This document shows positions 9,037 through 18,137 of a stretch of DNA of 34,726 nucleotides, one piece after another. Made by a program: the position numbers and the translations under genes. Source of the DNA: Acinetobacter brisouisimilis. Its GTDB lineage: Bacteria; Pseudomonadota; Gammaproteobacteria; Pseudomonadales; Moraxellaceae. Every line of letters starts with the position of its first letter. Within the stretch, counting starts at the first letter, position 1. The notes under the pieces are model-generated. The model was not told where the DNA came from. It saw nothing but the letters and a program-made list of their open reading frames with translations, and made no database searches. Location of the stretch: NCBI RefSeq assembly GCF_000368265.1, contig NZ_KB851212.1, positions 1 through 34,726 on the forward strand. The letters run 5' to 3'.

Positions 9037-9579
9037 ATGAACAAATTGATTCCATGTCTGAGCTTGAGTCTCGCACTCGGTCTGTCCGCCTGTAGTACTC
9101 TGCCCAGCAAGCCCCGCACATTTGACCAGTTGGGACAATTTTCCAGTTATCCACTCAACAACCAGACTTATCGCATTGGCTTCAAAGCTAGGTCCGATTT
9201 AAGTTATGGTACGGCTGAAGAAATTACCTTGGTCAAAGCCGCACAAACTACCGTCAAAAATGGTTTTCACTACTTTAAAGTGCTGAATGACCCAAGTAAC
9301 CGCACGCAACAACCACCGCGTAAAGCAGTCGTGTATCCTGACCCGATGTTCTACCCGTATAGTTTCCGCCATCCTGGATTTTATGACCCGTGGTACAACA
9401 TGCCACAAGTCGTCACCATTGACCCTGTTGAAGTGTCCTATACAATTGAATGCTATAAAGATCAGAAAAATACCCCGAGCGATGCCTTTGATGCCTTTCT
9501 GATTTTGAAATCAATCGGGCAAAAATATGGGGTCAGCAGCAATGGCGATGTTCTCTTGCCTGCGACACCTCCTCATTAA
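9037..9579 (+). CDS. putative lipoprotein, CC0125/CC1285-like
   Basis: A 180-residue protein with a lipoprotein signal peptide: MNKL, a hydrophobic run, then the lipobox LSAC with Cys19 as the lipidation site. The mature part contains TYRIGFKARSDLSYGTAEE and an Ala/Lys-rich stretch ending NGFHYF. This pattern matches what I recall of the CC0125/CC1285 lipoprotein family, whose function is unknown. A Pro/Tyr-rich segment (YPDPMFYPYSF, FYDPWYNMP) follows. GGAG about 8 bases upstream supports the ATG. The DUF445 gene starts 22 bases after its stop, so they may be co-transcribed. Probable location is the outer membrane; no activity can be assigned. Confidence 0.75.
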   Translation: MNKLIPCLSLSLALGLSACSTLPSKPRTFDQLGQFSSYPLNNQTYRIGFKARSDLSYGTAEEITLVKAAQTTVKNGFHYFKVLNDPSNRTQQPPRKAVVYPDPMFYPYSFRHPGFYDPWYNMPQVVTIDPVEVSYTIECYKDQKNTPSDAFDAFLILKSIGQKYGVSSNGDVLLPATPPH

Positions 9580-9600
9580 TGTGACCTGTTAGGAATCTAC

Positions 9601-10908
9601 ATGAGTCCGACCACTCAAACCACCTCAACCAATTTACAACGCAGTAAACGCTTTGCCAGTATCGCCTTAATCATGGCTGTACTGGCATGGTTGGCACTCA
9701 TGCTCTTGGCGAAGTTTTTACCCAATGATGTATGGCTCATTCATATTCTGATGCTATCAGCAGAAGCAGGTGTAGTGGGTGGTTTGGCAGACTGGTATGC
9801 AATTACGGTATTGTTCCGTAATCCTTTCGGCAAAATGCCGATTCCGCGTTTCCTGCTCGATCACACCGAAATTATCCCACGTAACAAAGCCCGCATTGCC
9901 GAGTCGATGGGGCGTTTTGTGCAGGAAAACTTTTTATCGCCTGAAGTGGTTGAGCGTAGCCTGAAACAAACCGATTTGAGTTTGAGTGTTGGGCGCTGGC
10001 TTGCCAGCCCTCAAAATAATGCTCAGGTTACTCAGCTTATGCAGCAAAGCCTGCCACAGATACTGGACTTTGTTGGACAGGAGCAAATTGCTGGGTTTAT
10101 TCAAAGTAACAGTGTGCAATGGGTACGTAATACCCAAATCAACAGTTTAGCCAGCGAAATGCTACGTGCTGTTTTGGACAATGACTTTCATCAGGATTTA
10201 CTTCAACGAGGTCTGGATTTGGCACACGACTGGGTCACCTTCCACCCTGAACAAACCCGTGAACTGACCCAGCGGATTTTTCAGGAACTAGGCGTATGGA
10301 AGATTGCCAAAGGCTTTCACTGGATCGGGATTGATATGCAGCAACGCATGATTGACAGCCTGATTGGAAAAGTTGAAGCCATGTTGGCAGACCCTGAGCA
10401 CCCGTGGCGACAGTATATTGAAAATTATGCACAAACCTTGATGTTAGAACTGCGTGATCCCGACAGTGAAGCCAGCCTGCGCCTGAATACCACCAAAAAT
10501 GCCCTGCTCGACAGCCCGCAAATGCTGAATTTTATCAGCGGTGCGGTGGTGATTTTATGTAATGCGATCAAACAGGACTTACAAAAAGAACCATCGGGCA
10601 TTGCACAAAATCTGCGGGCGGCAATTGAACTGGTCGGGCAAAACCTGATGGAAAATGACAAGGTTCGCGAGATTCTGAATCAGCGCCTGAGTCAGTTGGC
10701 AATTCAAATCAGTGATCAATACAGTAACAAAGTCATCCGTTTTATTAGCCAGCGTATTCATGAATGGGATTCTTCGGAAATGATTGGCAAAATCGAAAAT
10801 GAGGTTGGCGGTGATTTGCATATGATTCGGGTCAACGGCGTGATCGTTGGCGCATTTATTGGGTTATGCTTGGGAATGATTCGCGCAGCGATTGAATACC
10901 TGATTTAA
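9601..10908 (+). CDS. DUF445 family membrane protein
   Basis: A 435-residue protein of the DUF445 (YjiN-like) family, function unknown. It has a hydrophobic segment near residues 20-42, followed by AEAGVVGGLADWYAITVLFRNPFGKMP and IIPRNKARIAESMGRFV, both typical of the family. A long amphipathic helical middle follows. The C-terminus has a second membrane segment beginning GVIVGAFIGLCLGM. The layout suggests an inner-membrane protein with a large soluble helical part. AGGA about 6 bases before ATG supports the start. It sits between the lipoprotein and aminotransferase genes with small gaps. Confidence 0.88.
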   Translation: MSPTTQTTSTNLQRSKRFASIALIMAVLAWLALMLLAKFLPNDVWLIHILMLSAEAGVVGGLADWYAITVLFRNPFGKMPIPRFLLDHTEIIPRNKARIAESMGRFVQENFLSPEVVERSLKQTDLSLSVGRWLASPQNNAQVTQLMQQSLPQILDFVGQEQIAGFIQSNSVQWVRNTQINSLASEMLRAVLDNDFHQDLLQRGLDLAHDWVTFHPEQTRELTQRIFQELGVWKIAKGFHWIGIDMQQRMIDSLIGKVEAMLADPEHPWRQYIENYAQTLMLELRDPDSEASLRLNTTKNALLDSPQMLNFISGAVVILCNAIKQDLQKEPSGIAQNLRAAIELVGQNLMENDKVREILNQRLSQLAIQISDQYSNKVIRFISQRIHEWDSSEMIGKIENEVGGDLHMIRVNGVIVGAFIGLCLGMIRAAIEYLI

Positions 10909-10932
10909 ATCAAAAATTAGAGAAAAACCTTC

Positions 10933-12089
10933 ATGTTGTCATTCCCGTCCAAACTCCCTGCTCAGGGCGTCACCATCTTTAGTCAAATGTCAGCACTCGC
11001 ACAGCGCCTGAATGCGCTCAATCTGTCACAGGGTTTCCCTGACTTTGCAGCCCCTGAAGCACTGCTCGATTGTCTGGTTGAGGCAACACGACAGGGCTTT
11101 AACCAATATGCCGCAGGTGATGGCTGGTTGCCGCTACGTGAACAGGTGGCGCAGCAGTTTGCACAACGCGATCAGTTGCAACTCGATATCACACAAGAAA
11201 TTACCATTACTTCTGGCGCAACCATTGCATTGTACTGTGCCATTCAGGCCCTGATTCATGCAGGCGATGAAGTGATTATTTTTGATCCGAGCTATGATAG
11301 ATACGCGCCTGCAGTGGAACTAGCAGAAGGCGTGAGTGTACGGATTCCCCTGCTTACACCTGATTTTCAGGTGGACTGGCAACGCGTCAAAGACAGCATT
11401 AACTCACGTACCCGTATGATCATTATCAACACACCGCATAACCCAAGCGGAGCGATTTGGTCAAAACAGGACTGGCTAACCCTGATTGAATTGATCGAAG
11501 CACACAATATTGTCGTGCTCTCCGATGAAGTCTATGAACACCTGATTTATGATGGGCAGCGCCATTACTCGGCATTGTCATTTCCTGAATTACGCCAGCG
11601 TAGTCTTGTGGTCGGCTCGTTTGGCAAGACTTTTCATGTCACAGGCTGGAAAACCGGTTACTGTGTGGCTGCACCTGAGCTGATGCATCTGTTTCGGCAG
11701 GTATACCATTTGCTAGCTTCTGCGGCAATACCCCGTGCCAAGTGGCACTCAGCCAGTTTATGCAACAGCACCCAGAACATATTCAGCAGCTCGCCAGTTT
11801 TTATCAGCAAAAACGTGATCTGTTTAATGCAGGGCTGGCTCAGTCCAAGTTTATGTTTACACCGACTCAAGGCACCTATTTTCAAAATGTTGCCTATAGT
11901 CAGATTCGACCTGACCTGAACGATGTTGAGATGTGTCAGTGGCTCGCCGAACAGCATAAAGTGGTCGCTATCCCAATTTCAGTCTTTTATGCACAGCCAC
12001 CACAAAACTTGCGTTTACTACGCTTTTGCTTTGCAAAAACAGAGCAAACCCTTGCCCAAGCCTGCGAAATTCTTGCCCAAGTCAGCTAA
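10933..12089 (+). pseudogene. PLP-dependent aminotransferase, frameshifted (methionine/kynurenine aminotransferase-like)
   Basis: A class I/II aminotransferase of the YbdL/KAT type, split by one missing base. Frame 1 gives residues 1-259 with NLSQGFPDF, ITSGATIALYCAIQAL, IIINTPHNPSGAIW, VLSDEVYEHLIYDG and GSFGKTFHVTGWKTGYC (the Lys that binds PLP), then reads into unrelated sequence and stops at 11919. From 11712 another frame continues the family sequence: FASFCGNTPCQVALSQFMQQ, then TPTQGTYFQNV, and ends at 12089. The break is at the T run 11709-11711; one extra T restores a single frame of about 386 residues. It may be a true inactivating deletion or a sequencing error. The C-terminal small domain would be lost. 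Confidence 0.85.
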
Positions 12090-12103
12090 GTAAATCTGAT
12101 ACC

Positions 12104-12133
12104 TGCCTGCACTTGCCAAATCTGGTGCAGGCA
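12104..12133 (+). repeat. inverted repeat after aminotransferase
   Basis: tgcctgcac / gtgcaggca form a perfect 9-base-pair stem with a 12-base loop, 15 bases past the aminotransferase stop. No T run follows on either strand, so it is a weak terminator candidate at best; it could slow 3' decay. Confidence 0.45.
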
Positions 12134-12316
12134 CGGTCACAATCATCATTTAACAAACTGATTCAAAATAAATAATTTAAATTTATCTATGTTATAAATA
12201 TGGTAATTTTCAACAAATATGTAGATTTTTCACACAATAACAAAAATTCTATGCTTTAATCAAAATTGATTCAGTATATTAAATCAGACTTCTTCATCAT
12301 AAGGATTGTGCCCACC

Positions 12317-13069
12317 ATGAGCACCATAATTACTCGCGAAATTCAATATACCGCGCCAGATGGTAAAAATTTAGTTGGTTTTTTTGCAGCACCGCAAAGT
12401 GATACCCCAGTTGCAGCGATTCTGGTCGCGCCTGAATGGTGGGGGCGTAATGAATATGTGATTCAACGGGCGAAACAACTGGCTGAACATGGCTATGCGG
12501 CATTTGCTATCGACATGTATGGTGATAAGCAAACCACAGAACAAGCCAGTCAAGCCAACACCTGGATGATGGAAACTTTCCAGCAACCGAACACGATTGT
12601 TGAGCGTGTGACTGCGGCGCTGAGTACATTGGCAGCACAACCTGAAGTGGATGCGGCTCGCCTAGGTGCAATCGGTTTCTGCTTTGGTGGAAAAGTGGTT
12701 TTGGACTTAGCGCGCTCTGGTGCAGACATCAAAGCTGTTGCCACGTTCCACGGTAACTTGTCGACCGCTGCTCCTGCTGAAAAAGGCAAAATTAAAGCAG
12801 AAATCTTAGTGTTACACGGTGAACTCGACAGCATGGTCACACTCGACAATGTCGAGAGCTTCAAGCAGGAAATGCAGGCTGCCGAGGTTAAGCATGAGGT
12901 GATTATTTTAGCCAATGCCAAACATGGTTTTAGTAACCCACTTGCGGATGTACGCGCCAAAGCCAATGGCGTTGACCTTGGCTACAATGCGCAAGCCGAA
13001 CGTGCAGGATTAGATGCGATGTATCAACTGCTCGCACGTGACTTGCAGCCTAAACCCGATTTTCTTTGA
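12317..13069 (+). CDS. dienelactone hydrolase family protein
   Basis: An alpha/beta hydrolase of 250 residues. The dienelactone hydrolase triad is visible: Cys122 in GFCFGG, Asp171 in GELDSMV and His203 in KHGFSNP. The nucleophile is Cys rather than Ser, as in true dienelactone hydrolases. Such enzymes open the lactone ring in chlorocatechol breakdown, but many chromosomal members have unknown substrates, and no catechol genes are nearby. ATG 12317 is chosen: AAGGA at 12301-12305 lies 11 bases upstream, and the family sequence starts here, so the in-frame codon at 12266 is not needed. The HIT gene follows after 27 bases. Confidence 0.9.
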   Translation: MSTIITREIQYTAPDGKNLVGFFAAPQSDTPVAAILVAPEWWGRNEYVIQRAKQLAEHGYAAFAIDMYGDKQTTEQASQANTWMMETFQQPNTIVERVTAALSTLAAQPEVDAARLGAIGFCFGGKVVLDLARSGADIKAVATFHGNLSTAAPAEKGKIKAEILVLHGELDSMVTLDNVESFKQEMQAAEVKHEVIILANAKHGFSNPLADVRAKANGVDLGYNAQAERAGLDAMYQLLARDLQPKPDFL

Positions 13070-13096
13070 TTGCTGTTGATTAAGTAGGAGGCCACC

Positions 13097-13468
13097 ATGA
13101 CTGAGCACTGTGCTTATTGCGATTTTGATGACTATGATGTGATTGCCAAAAATGACTTTGGCGCGATTTTTCCCGAGCCTCGCCCTCTATCTGAAGGGCA
13201 CATGGTGATTATTCCATTACGGCATGTCAGTTCATTTTTTGATGTCACGGATAAAGAGCGCAAAAGCATGCTCTCTTTGCTTGAACAGGCACGCAATGAG
13301 CTGGAACTTCGCTATCATCCCGAGGGTTATCACATCGGGTTTAATGACGGCAATGTCTTTGACGAAGTTTCACAGCATTTGCACATTCACGTGATTCCAC
13401 GTTACAAAGGGCAGCAGCTCAAGCTTGATAAGCGTTGGGGAATTCTGCAACCGTCTGATGTAAAATAA
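13097..13468 (+). CDS. HIT family protein
   Basis: A 123-residue histidine-triad protein. The signature QHLHIHVIPRYKG contains His94, His96 and His98; the middle residue is the expected catalytic nucleophile for hydrolysis or transfer on nucleoside phosphates. An N-terminal CAYC pair could bind zinc, as in several bacterial HIT proteins. A strong ribosome binding site, AGGAGG, lies about 6 bases before the ATG. It follows the dienelactone hydrolase gene by 27 bases and is closed by a strong terminator at 13481, so the two probably form one unit. The substrate cannot be told from sequence. Confidence 0.92.
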   Translation: MTEHCAYCDFDDYDVIAKNDFGAIFPEPRPLSEGHMVIIPLRHVSSFFDVTDKERKSMLSLLEQARNELELRYHPEGYHIGFNDGNVFDEVSQHLHIHVIPRYKGQQLKLDKRWGILQPSDVK

Positions 13469-13480
13469 CTGACTTTCTCT

Positions 13481-13521
13481 AGGCAGTGAAGATCTCTCAG
13501 CATATCTTCACTGCCTTTTTT
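13481..13521 (+). terminator. Rho-independent terminator after HIT gene
   Basis: The perfect 13-base-pair stem aggcagtgaagat / atcttcactgcct has a 10-base loop and is followed by seven T on the plus strand. It ends the dienelactone hydrolase-HIT unit and insulates mutY. Confidence 0.92.
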
Positions 13522-13568
13522 ATGTGTGCTTGACGTATACTACCTCGCGGTTCTGAGGTGCTATGTTC

Positions 13569-14597
13569 ATGTCTGATTTTTCGTTTTCCGATGCTTTACT
13601 CACTTGGTTCGACCAACATGGTCGGCATGATTTGCCGTGGCAAATTGCCGATGATCCCTATAAAGTCTGGGTCTCAGAAATCATGTTGCAACAAACCCAA
13701 GTGAAAACCGTGTTGCAATATTTTGATCGTTTTATTCAGCGTTTCCCAACGGTTAAAGCGCTTGCTCAGGTCAGCTGGGATGACGTTGCACCTTACTGGG
13801 CAGGCTTGGGTTATTACGCTCGCGCACGTAACTTGCATAAAGCTGCCCAAATCGTCGCAGCGCAAGCAGATTTCCCCCAGACGTTAGAAGGCTGGATGGC
13901 TCTGCCTGGCATTGGGCGTTCCACCGCAGGTGCACTGATGTCTTTGGGTCTACGCCAGTACGGCGTGATTATGGATGGCAATGTCAAACGCGTGTTGGCA
14001 CGTTTTTTTGCCATAGAAGAGGACTTAAGTAAACCTGTACATGAACGTGAGATGTGGGCACGTGTCGAGCAGCTTTGTCCCACAGAACGTAACCATGACT
14101 ATACCCAAGCGATTATGGATTTAGGGGCAACCATTTGCACCCCGAAAAAACCGCTGTGTCTGTACTGTCCAATGCAGCAGCATTGCCAAGCACATCAGCA
14201 AGGAATTGAAACAGAACTGCCTTTCAAGAAAGCCAAAAAACCTGTGCCTGTAAAACAAGCCGAAGTGCTGTTGCTGCGCCATCAAGATCTGTGGTTATGG
14301 CAACAGCGCCCTACCCTAGGATTATGGGGAGGCTTGCATTGCCTACCGATTTTTGCAGAGCCAAATGAACTGGAACAACAACGCAACATACTGGGCTTAG
14401 CCAGCACCCAATACCTGACCCAGATTCGTCACAGCTTTACCCATTTCACTTGGGAGCTGAATGTACAACAAATTACAGTTGACAGCGATGAGATGGAACA
14501 TCTACAAATAGAACTTGGCGGTGAATGGCTCACCCCACAACAGGCAATTGACCGAGGCATTCCAACAGCCATGAAAAAACTGATTCAAAACGTTTAA
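13569..14597 (+). CDS. mutY: A/G-specific adenine glycosylase MutY
   Basis: Removes adenine mispaired with 8-oxoguanine, preventing G-to-T transversions. Numbered from ATG 13569: catalytic Glu37 in SEIMLQQTQV, helix-hairpin-helix LPGIGRSTAGAL (residues 112-123), catalytic Asp136 in IMDGNVKRV, and the [4Fe-4S] loop Cys190-x6-Cys197-x2-Cys200-x5-Cys206. The C-terminal ~120 residues fit the MutT-like 8-oxoG recognition domain. ATG 13569 is preferred to ATG 13563 because GAGGTG at 13555-13560 ends 8 bases before it but only 2 before the other. A TATACT at 13535-13540 could be a -10. The M23 gene follows after 51 bases. Confidence 0.96.
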   Translation: MSDFSFSDALLTWFDQHGRHDLPWQIADDPYKVWVSEIMLQQTQVKTVLQYFDRFIQRFPTVKALAQVSWDDVAPYWAGLGYYARARNLHKAAQIVAAQADFPQTLEGWMALPGIGRSTAGALMSLGLRQYGVIMDGNVKRVLARFFAIEEDLSKPVHEREMWARVEQLCPTERNHDYTQAIMDLGATICTPKKPLCLYCPMQQHCQAHQQGIETELPFKKAKKPVPVKQAEVLLLRHQDLWLWQQRPTLGLWGGLHCLPIFAEPNELEQQRNILGLASTQYLTQIRHSFTHFTWELNVQQITVDSDEMEHLQIELGGEWLTPQQAIDRGIPTAMKKLIQNV

Positions 14598-14648
14598 ACA
14601 AATATACGGCATGCTGTTGGAAAATACTGATTCAAAGGACACTGTATT

Positions 14649-15182
14649 TTGCGTTTTCTTTCACATGCTGTTTTAATTTTAATGGTCATCGTTTTGGCTG
14701 CATGTAGTTCAACTCCCAAAAAAACTACTCCACTGCCCAGCCAGCAAGTCAGCCGCCTCAAAGCAATGCGATTAGGTTTTCATCTTCCGATTCCTGTCAA
14801 GGGCATCAAAGCAGATCAGCTCACCGATACATGGGGGGCTTCACGCAGTGCAGGACGTCGGCATGAAGGAATTGATATACTGGCACCTCGCGATAGCAAA
14901 GTAACCAGTGCCACCGAAGGTCTGGTCGCCAGTCTGCAAAGCAATACGCTCGGCGGCAATGTGATCTGGATTTTAGGGCCTGCGGGGTCTTGGCATTATT
15001 ACGCCCATCTGGAAAAATCTAAACGCGGCTTGAAAGTCGGAGATTATGTGCATACTGGTGACCTGATTGGCTATGTCGGCAACAGTGGCAATGCACAGCA
15101 TACCGTCACCCATTTACACTATGGGATTTATCTGGATGGAAAAGGTCGCGGTGCCGTCAATCCATTCCCCTATTTACGTTAG
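14649..15182 (+). CDS. M23-family (LytM) peptidase lipoprotein
   Basis: A 177-residue lipoprotein with a LytM/M23 metallopeptidase fold, expected to cut peptidoglycan cross-links or to activate amidases. The signal peptide ends in the lipobox LAAC (Cys19). Metal-site residues are all present: His72 and Asp76 in RHEGID, His120 in YYAHL, and His155/His157 in THLHYG. So it looks catalytically intact rather than EnvC-like degenerate. The start is TTG 14649: AAGGA at 14635-14639 is 9 bases upstream, and the next in-frame ATG would cut the signal peptide. No LysM domain is present. The next gene starts 13 bases after the stop. Confidence 0.9.
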   Translation: MRFLSHAVLILMVIVLAACSSTPKKTTPLPSQQVSRLKAMRLGFHLPIPVKGIKADQLTDTWGASRSAGRRHEGIDILAPRDSKVTSATEGLVASLQSNTLGGNVIWILGPAGSWHYYAHLEKSKRGLKVGDYVHTGDLIGYVGNSGNAQHTVTHLHYGIYLDGKGRGAVNPFPYLR

Positions 15183-15195
15183 GAAGTCTTGTTTC

Positions 15196-15441
15196 ATGTC
15201 TGAAGCCCTCATACAACGTCTGGTTGAATTTGCCGAATCGGGCAATCAACAAAAAATCCAGCTGCACGGTCAGTGCTATCAGGGCTGGATCATGGAAATT
15301 GCAGAAAATGGTCTACTGATTAGCACGGGTTATAATGATAAGGTCGGTAAAGATGTATGGCTGTCTCTGGAAGATTTACAACAGGCCGAACTATTTTACT
15401 GGGACACAAAAAATGATCAGTGGACAAGCTTCTCCCTTTAA
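15196..15441 (+). CDS. hypothetical protein, 81 residues
   Basis: I do not recognise a family. The protein starts MSEALIQRLVEFAESGNQQK, with a predicted helix followed by alternating polar/hydrophobic stretches (QLHGQCYQGWIMEI, GLLISTGYNDKVGKD) that suggest a small beta-barrel-like fold. The end is acidic and aromatic. It has no signal peptide or membrane segment, so it is probably cytosolic. AGGAAG at 15181-15186 is 9 bases before ATG 15196; the longer frame from 15067 overlaps the M23 gene in another frame and is rejected. It lies between the M23 gene (13 bases) and tag (30 bases), suggesting shared transcription. Confidence 0.75.
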   Translation: MSEALIQRLVEFAESGNQQKIQLHGQCYQGWIMEIAENGLLISTGYNDKVGKDVWLSLEDLQQAELFYWDTKNDQWTSFSL

Positions 15442-15471
15442 ATTTAAAGAATAACAATCAGGAATTTTGTC

Positions 15472-16026
15472 ATGTCACTACAACGCTGCCGCTGGTGTTC
15501 CGATAATCCGCTGTATATCGACTACCACGATCAGGAATGGGGCAAACCTTTATATGACGAAGCACAACTGTTTGCATTGCTTTGTCTTGAAGGTCAGCAG
15601 GCAGGGTTGTCCTGGATTACAGTACTGAAAAAACGCGACTGTTACCGCCAGCATTTTTTTCAGTATTCAATCCAAGAGATTGCTGAACTCTCCGATACTG
15701 ACTTAGAAAAAAAACTGCAAGATGCAGGTTTAATTCGCCACATCGGCAAGCTCAATGCCATTCGTGCCAATGCACAGGCATGGCTTGCCTTAAAACAGGA
15801 CACAGGTGATGTGGTGACATGGTTATGGCAGTTTGTCGCTGCCAAACCAATCCATAATGTGGTGCCGAATTATCGTGAAGCACCCGCACAAACCGAAATT
15901 AGCCAGAAACTCTCCAAAACTTTAAAAAAGCACGGCTTTAAATTCGTTGGTGCCACCACCTGCTATGCTTTCATGCAAGCCTGTGGCATGGTCAACGATC
16001 ATGAAGATGACTGCTTTTGTAAATAA
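15472..16026 (+). CDS. tag: DNA-3-methyladenine glycosylase I
   Basis: Excises 3-methyladenine from alkylated DNA. The N-terminus CRWCSDNPLYIDYHDQEWG matches the Tag family. It includes Cys6 and His19, which with a C-terminal His and Cys (NDHEDDCFC) form the structural zinc site. EGQQAGLSWITVLKKR and the later GFKFVGATTCYAFMQACG are also diagnostic. The 184 residues are a normal length. It follows the 81-residue unknown protein by 30 bases and the alcohol dehydrogenase starts 27 bases after it, so this is a densely packed plus-strand run. Confidence 0.96.
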   Translation: MSLQRCRWCSDNPLYIDYHDQEWGKPLYDEAQLFALLCLEGQQAGLSWITVLKKRDCYRQHFFQYSIQEIAELSDTDLEKKLQDAGLIRHIGKLNAIRANAQAWLALKQDTGDVVTWLWQFVAAKPIHNVVPNYREAPAQTEISQKLSKTLKKHGFKFVGATTCYAFMQACGMVNDHEDDCFCK

Positions 16027-16053
16027 CAATACATCCATAACAAGGAGTGCGTC

Positions 16054-17079
16054 ATGAGTGAAAACCGAATTCGTAGCTATGCAGCATTAACCGCCAAATC
16101 AGCTTTAGTTGCATACGAGTTTGATGCGGGCGAACTGCAACCCCATCAGGTCGAAGTCAAAGTAGAATACTGCGGCTTGTGTCACTCCGACCTGTCGATC
16201 ATTGATAATGATTGGGGAGTTTCCCAATATCCAGTGGTGGCTGGACATGAAGTCATTGGCAAAATTATACGTTTGGGCAGTGAAGCCAAAGGCTTGAAAC
16301 TGGGACAACGTGTCGGGATTGGCTGGACAGCAGAAACCTGCCAAGCCTGTGACCAATGCCTTTCAGGGCAACAGGTACTGTGTACAGGTGAACATAAAGC
16401 CACAATTGTTGGACATGCAGGCGGTTTCGCCGATAAGGTTCGTGCAGGCTGGCAGTGGGTGATTCCCCTTCCCGATGACCTAGCTCCTGAAAGCGCAGGT
16501 CCCTTATTGTGCGGTGGCATCACTGTTTTTGACCCGTTGTTAAAGCATCAGATTCAAGCCATTCACCATGTCGGTGTGATCGGGATTGGTGGTTTGGGGC
16601 ATATGGCCATCAAACTCCTTAAAGCATGGGGCTGTGAAATTACCGCATTTACCTCAAATCTCGATAAAGCCGATGAACTCAAAGCCATGGGCGCAGACCA
16701 TGTGGTCAACAGTCGCGACAGCGCAGCACTGAAAGCCCAAAAAGGCAAATTTGATTTATTGCTCAGTACCGTCAATGTCACCCTTGACTGGACAAGCTAT
16801 TTGCATACACTGGCGCCGAATGGCAGCGTGCATCTGTTGGGCATTCCACTGGAGCCGATTGCCACACCGGCCAATTTATTGATTAGCGGTGCCAAATCGA
16901 TTACAGGCTCACCGACAGGTTCACCTGCGGCATTACGTACACTGCTCAACTTCGCTGCCCGCAAAAATATTGCCCCACAAATTGAACTCTTCCCAATGTC
17001 CCAGATTAATGACGCAATTGCCCGCTTGCACTCAGGTCAGGTGCGTTACCGCGTGGTACTCAAAGCCGATTTTGACTAA
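16054..17079 (+). CDS. zinc-dependent alcohol dehydrogenase, YahK/cinnamyl type
   Basis: A medium-chain NAD(P)-dependent alcohol dehydrogenase of 341 residues. The catalytic zinc site uses Cys43 (CGLCHSDL), His65 and Glu66 (GHEVIG) and Cys153 (LLCGG). The structural zinc site has Cys96, Cys99, Cys102 and Cys110. The cofactor-binding GIGGLG (177-182) follows. The pattern fits the YahK/cinnamyl-alcohol group, which reduces aldehydes with NADPH. The exact substrate is unknown. AAGGAG about 7 bases before the ATG supports the start. It converges with a LysR gene 47 bases away and probably ends the tag run. Confidence 0.9.
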   Translation: MSENRIRSYAALTAKSALVAYEFDAGELQPHQVEVKVEYCGLCHSDLSIIDNDWGVSQYPVVAGHEVIGKIIRLGSEAKGLKLGQRVGIGWTAETCQACDQCLSGQQVLCTGEHKATIVGHAGGFADKVRAGWQWVIPLPDDLAPESAGPLLCGGITVFDPLLKHQIQAIHHVGVIGIGGLGHMAIKLLKAWGCEITAFTSNLDKADELKAMGADHVVNSRDSAALKAQKGKFDLLLSTVNVTLDWTSYLHTLAPNGSVHLLGIPLEPIATPANLLISGAKSITGSPTGSPAALRTLLNFAARKNIAPQIELFPMSQINDAIARLHSGQVRYRVVLKADFD

Positions 17080-17126
17080 TTCACAGCCGTATTTCCTGAC
17101 AGTGGCAAACCCATCAAAACCGTTTG

Positions 17127-18026
17127 TCACTGATTGGGAAAACCTTGTGCCAGTTGTTCTGCCAAAAATTCAATCAACAGTCGCACCCGTTTCGGCAAAT
17201 GCTCTTGCTGATAATATACTGCCTGAATCACCTGCTCTTTAAACACAGTCTGCTCGGTCAAGATCGGAATCAGATCCTGTTTTTTTAAATCCTGATGAAT
17301 CATAAATTCTGACAAACAGGCAATGCCATTGCCATACAATGCCAGTTTACGAATGGTTTCCCCTGTATTTGCTGTCAAATCAGGACAGATTTTCAGGGCT
17401 TGCCCCTGTTTTAAAATCGGCCAGACATTCAGGTGTGGATGCTGACTAAAACCAATCAGTTGATGTTGCAATAAATCATCTACCGACTGCGGGCAACCAT
17501 GTTCAGCCAAATAACTGGGGCTAGCAACCAGATATAAACGGCTACGAATCAAAAATTTGGCATGTAATGAAGAATCATGCAAATTGCCAATCCGAATCGC
17601 CACATCGGTTTTTTTCTCCAGTAAATCCACAATCTGATCATTGCTGTTTAGCTCAATCTTAATATGTGGATAGCAACGGCGAAATTGCTGAATCAGGGGC
17701 GCCATGACATGCAGCACAAATGAGGTTGCTGCATCGACCCGAATCAAACCTGCAATATCACTGTCAGATTTCAACAGTGCATCTTCCACAGCAGACAGAT
17801 CATTTAAAATTTGCCGTGCGCTTTGCAAAAACAACTGTCCTTCCTGCGTCAGTTTTAAACGGCGTGTCGTGCGTTCCAACAGGGTCACACCCAGTTTTTG
17901 CTCCAGACGGCTCAGGGCACGGCTAACGCCTGACACGGTTTGTTTCAGTAAATCGGCGGCGGCTCCCAAGCTGCCTGTATCCACAACGGCGATGAACACC
18001 TGTAACTCTTCGATGCTGGATTTCAC
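17127..18026 (-). CDS. LysR-family transcriptional regulator
   Basis: A 299-residue LysR protein. The N-terminal winged helix-turn-helix is clear (LQVFIAVVDTGSLGAAADLL, VSRALSRLEQKLGVTLLERT, residues ~7-55). A periplasmic-binding-protein-like effector domain follows (DVAIRIGNL, YLVASPSYLAEHG). It is closest in style to the CrgA/DmlR-like group. It is divergent from dkgB across 111 bases, the classic arrangement in which a LysR protein controls its own gene and the neighbour. Its effector cannot be told; the neighbours suggest a carbonyl or export response. Confidence 0.92.
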   Translation of the reverse strand: MKSSIEELQVFIAVVDTGSLGAAADLLKQTVSGVSRALSRLEQKLGVTLLERTTRRLKLTQEGQLFLQSARQILNDLSAVEDALLKSDSDIAGLIRVDAATSFVLHVMAPLIQQFRRCYPHIKIELNSNDQIVDLLEKKTDVAIRIGNLHDSSLHAKFLIRSRLYLVASPSYLAEHGCPQSVDDLLQHQLIGFSQHPHLNVWPILKQGQALKICPDLTANTGETIRKLALYGNGIACLSEFMIHQDLKKQDLIPILTEQTVFKEQVIQAVYYQQEHLPKRVRLLIEFLAEQLAQGFPNQ

Positions 18027-18137
18027 CTTCCACCTATTCTTGATAAATCATCAAAAATATTTTGCATATTTGTGTATTTTTCAGCAACAGAAAACCAAGC
18101 AAAATAGTCAACATCTGAAAATAACTGAGCATATCCT
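18027..18137. promoter_or_regulatory. divergent promoter region, LysR / dkgB
   Basis: These 111 bases, A+T-rich with runs such as tttttcagcaac and catcaaaaatatttt, separate the start codons of the LysR gene (leftward) and dkgB (rightward). LysR proteins usually bind such gaps at T-N11-A sites. I see no single convincing palindrome, so the role is inferred from arrangement. Confidence 0.5.

Noticed and set aside
12550..12966. 138-codon minus-strand frame
   Set aside because: It is antisense to the well-supported dienelactone hydrolase gene, with no ribosome binding site or family match.
15067..15195. 43-residue N-terminal extension of the 81-residue protein
   Set aside because: It lies within the M23 coding region in another frame; the ribosome binding site at 15181-15186 fits ATG 15196.
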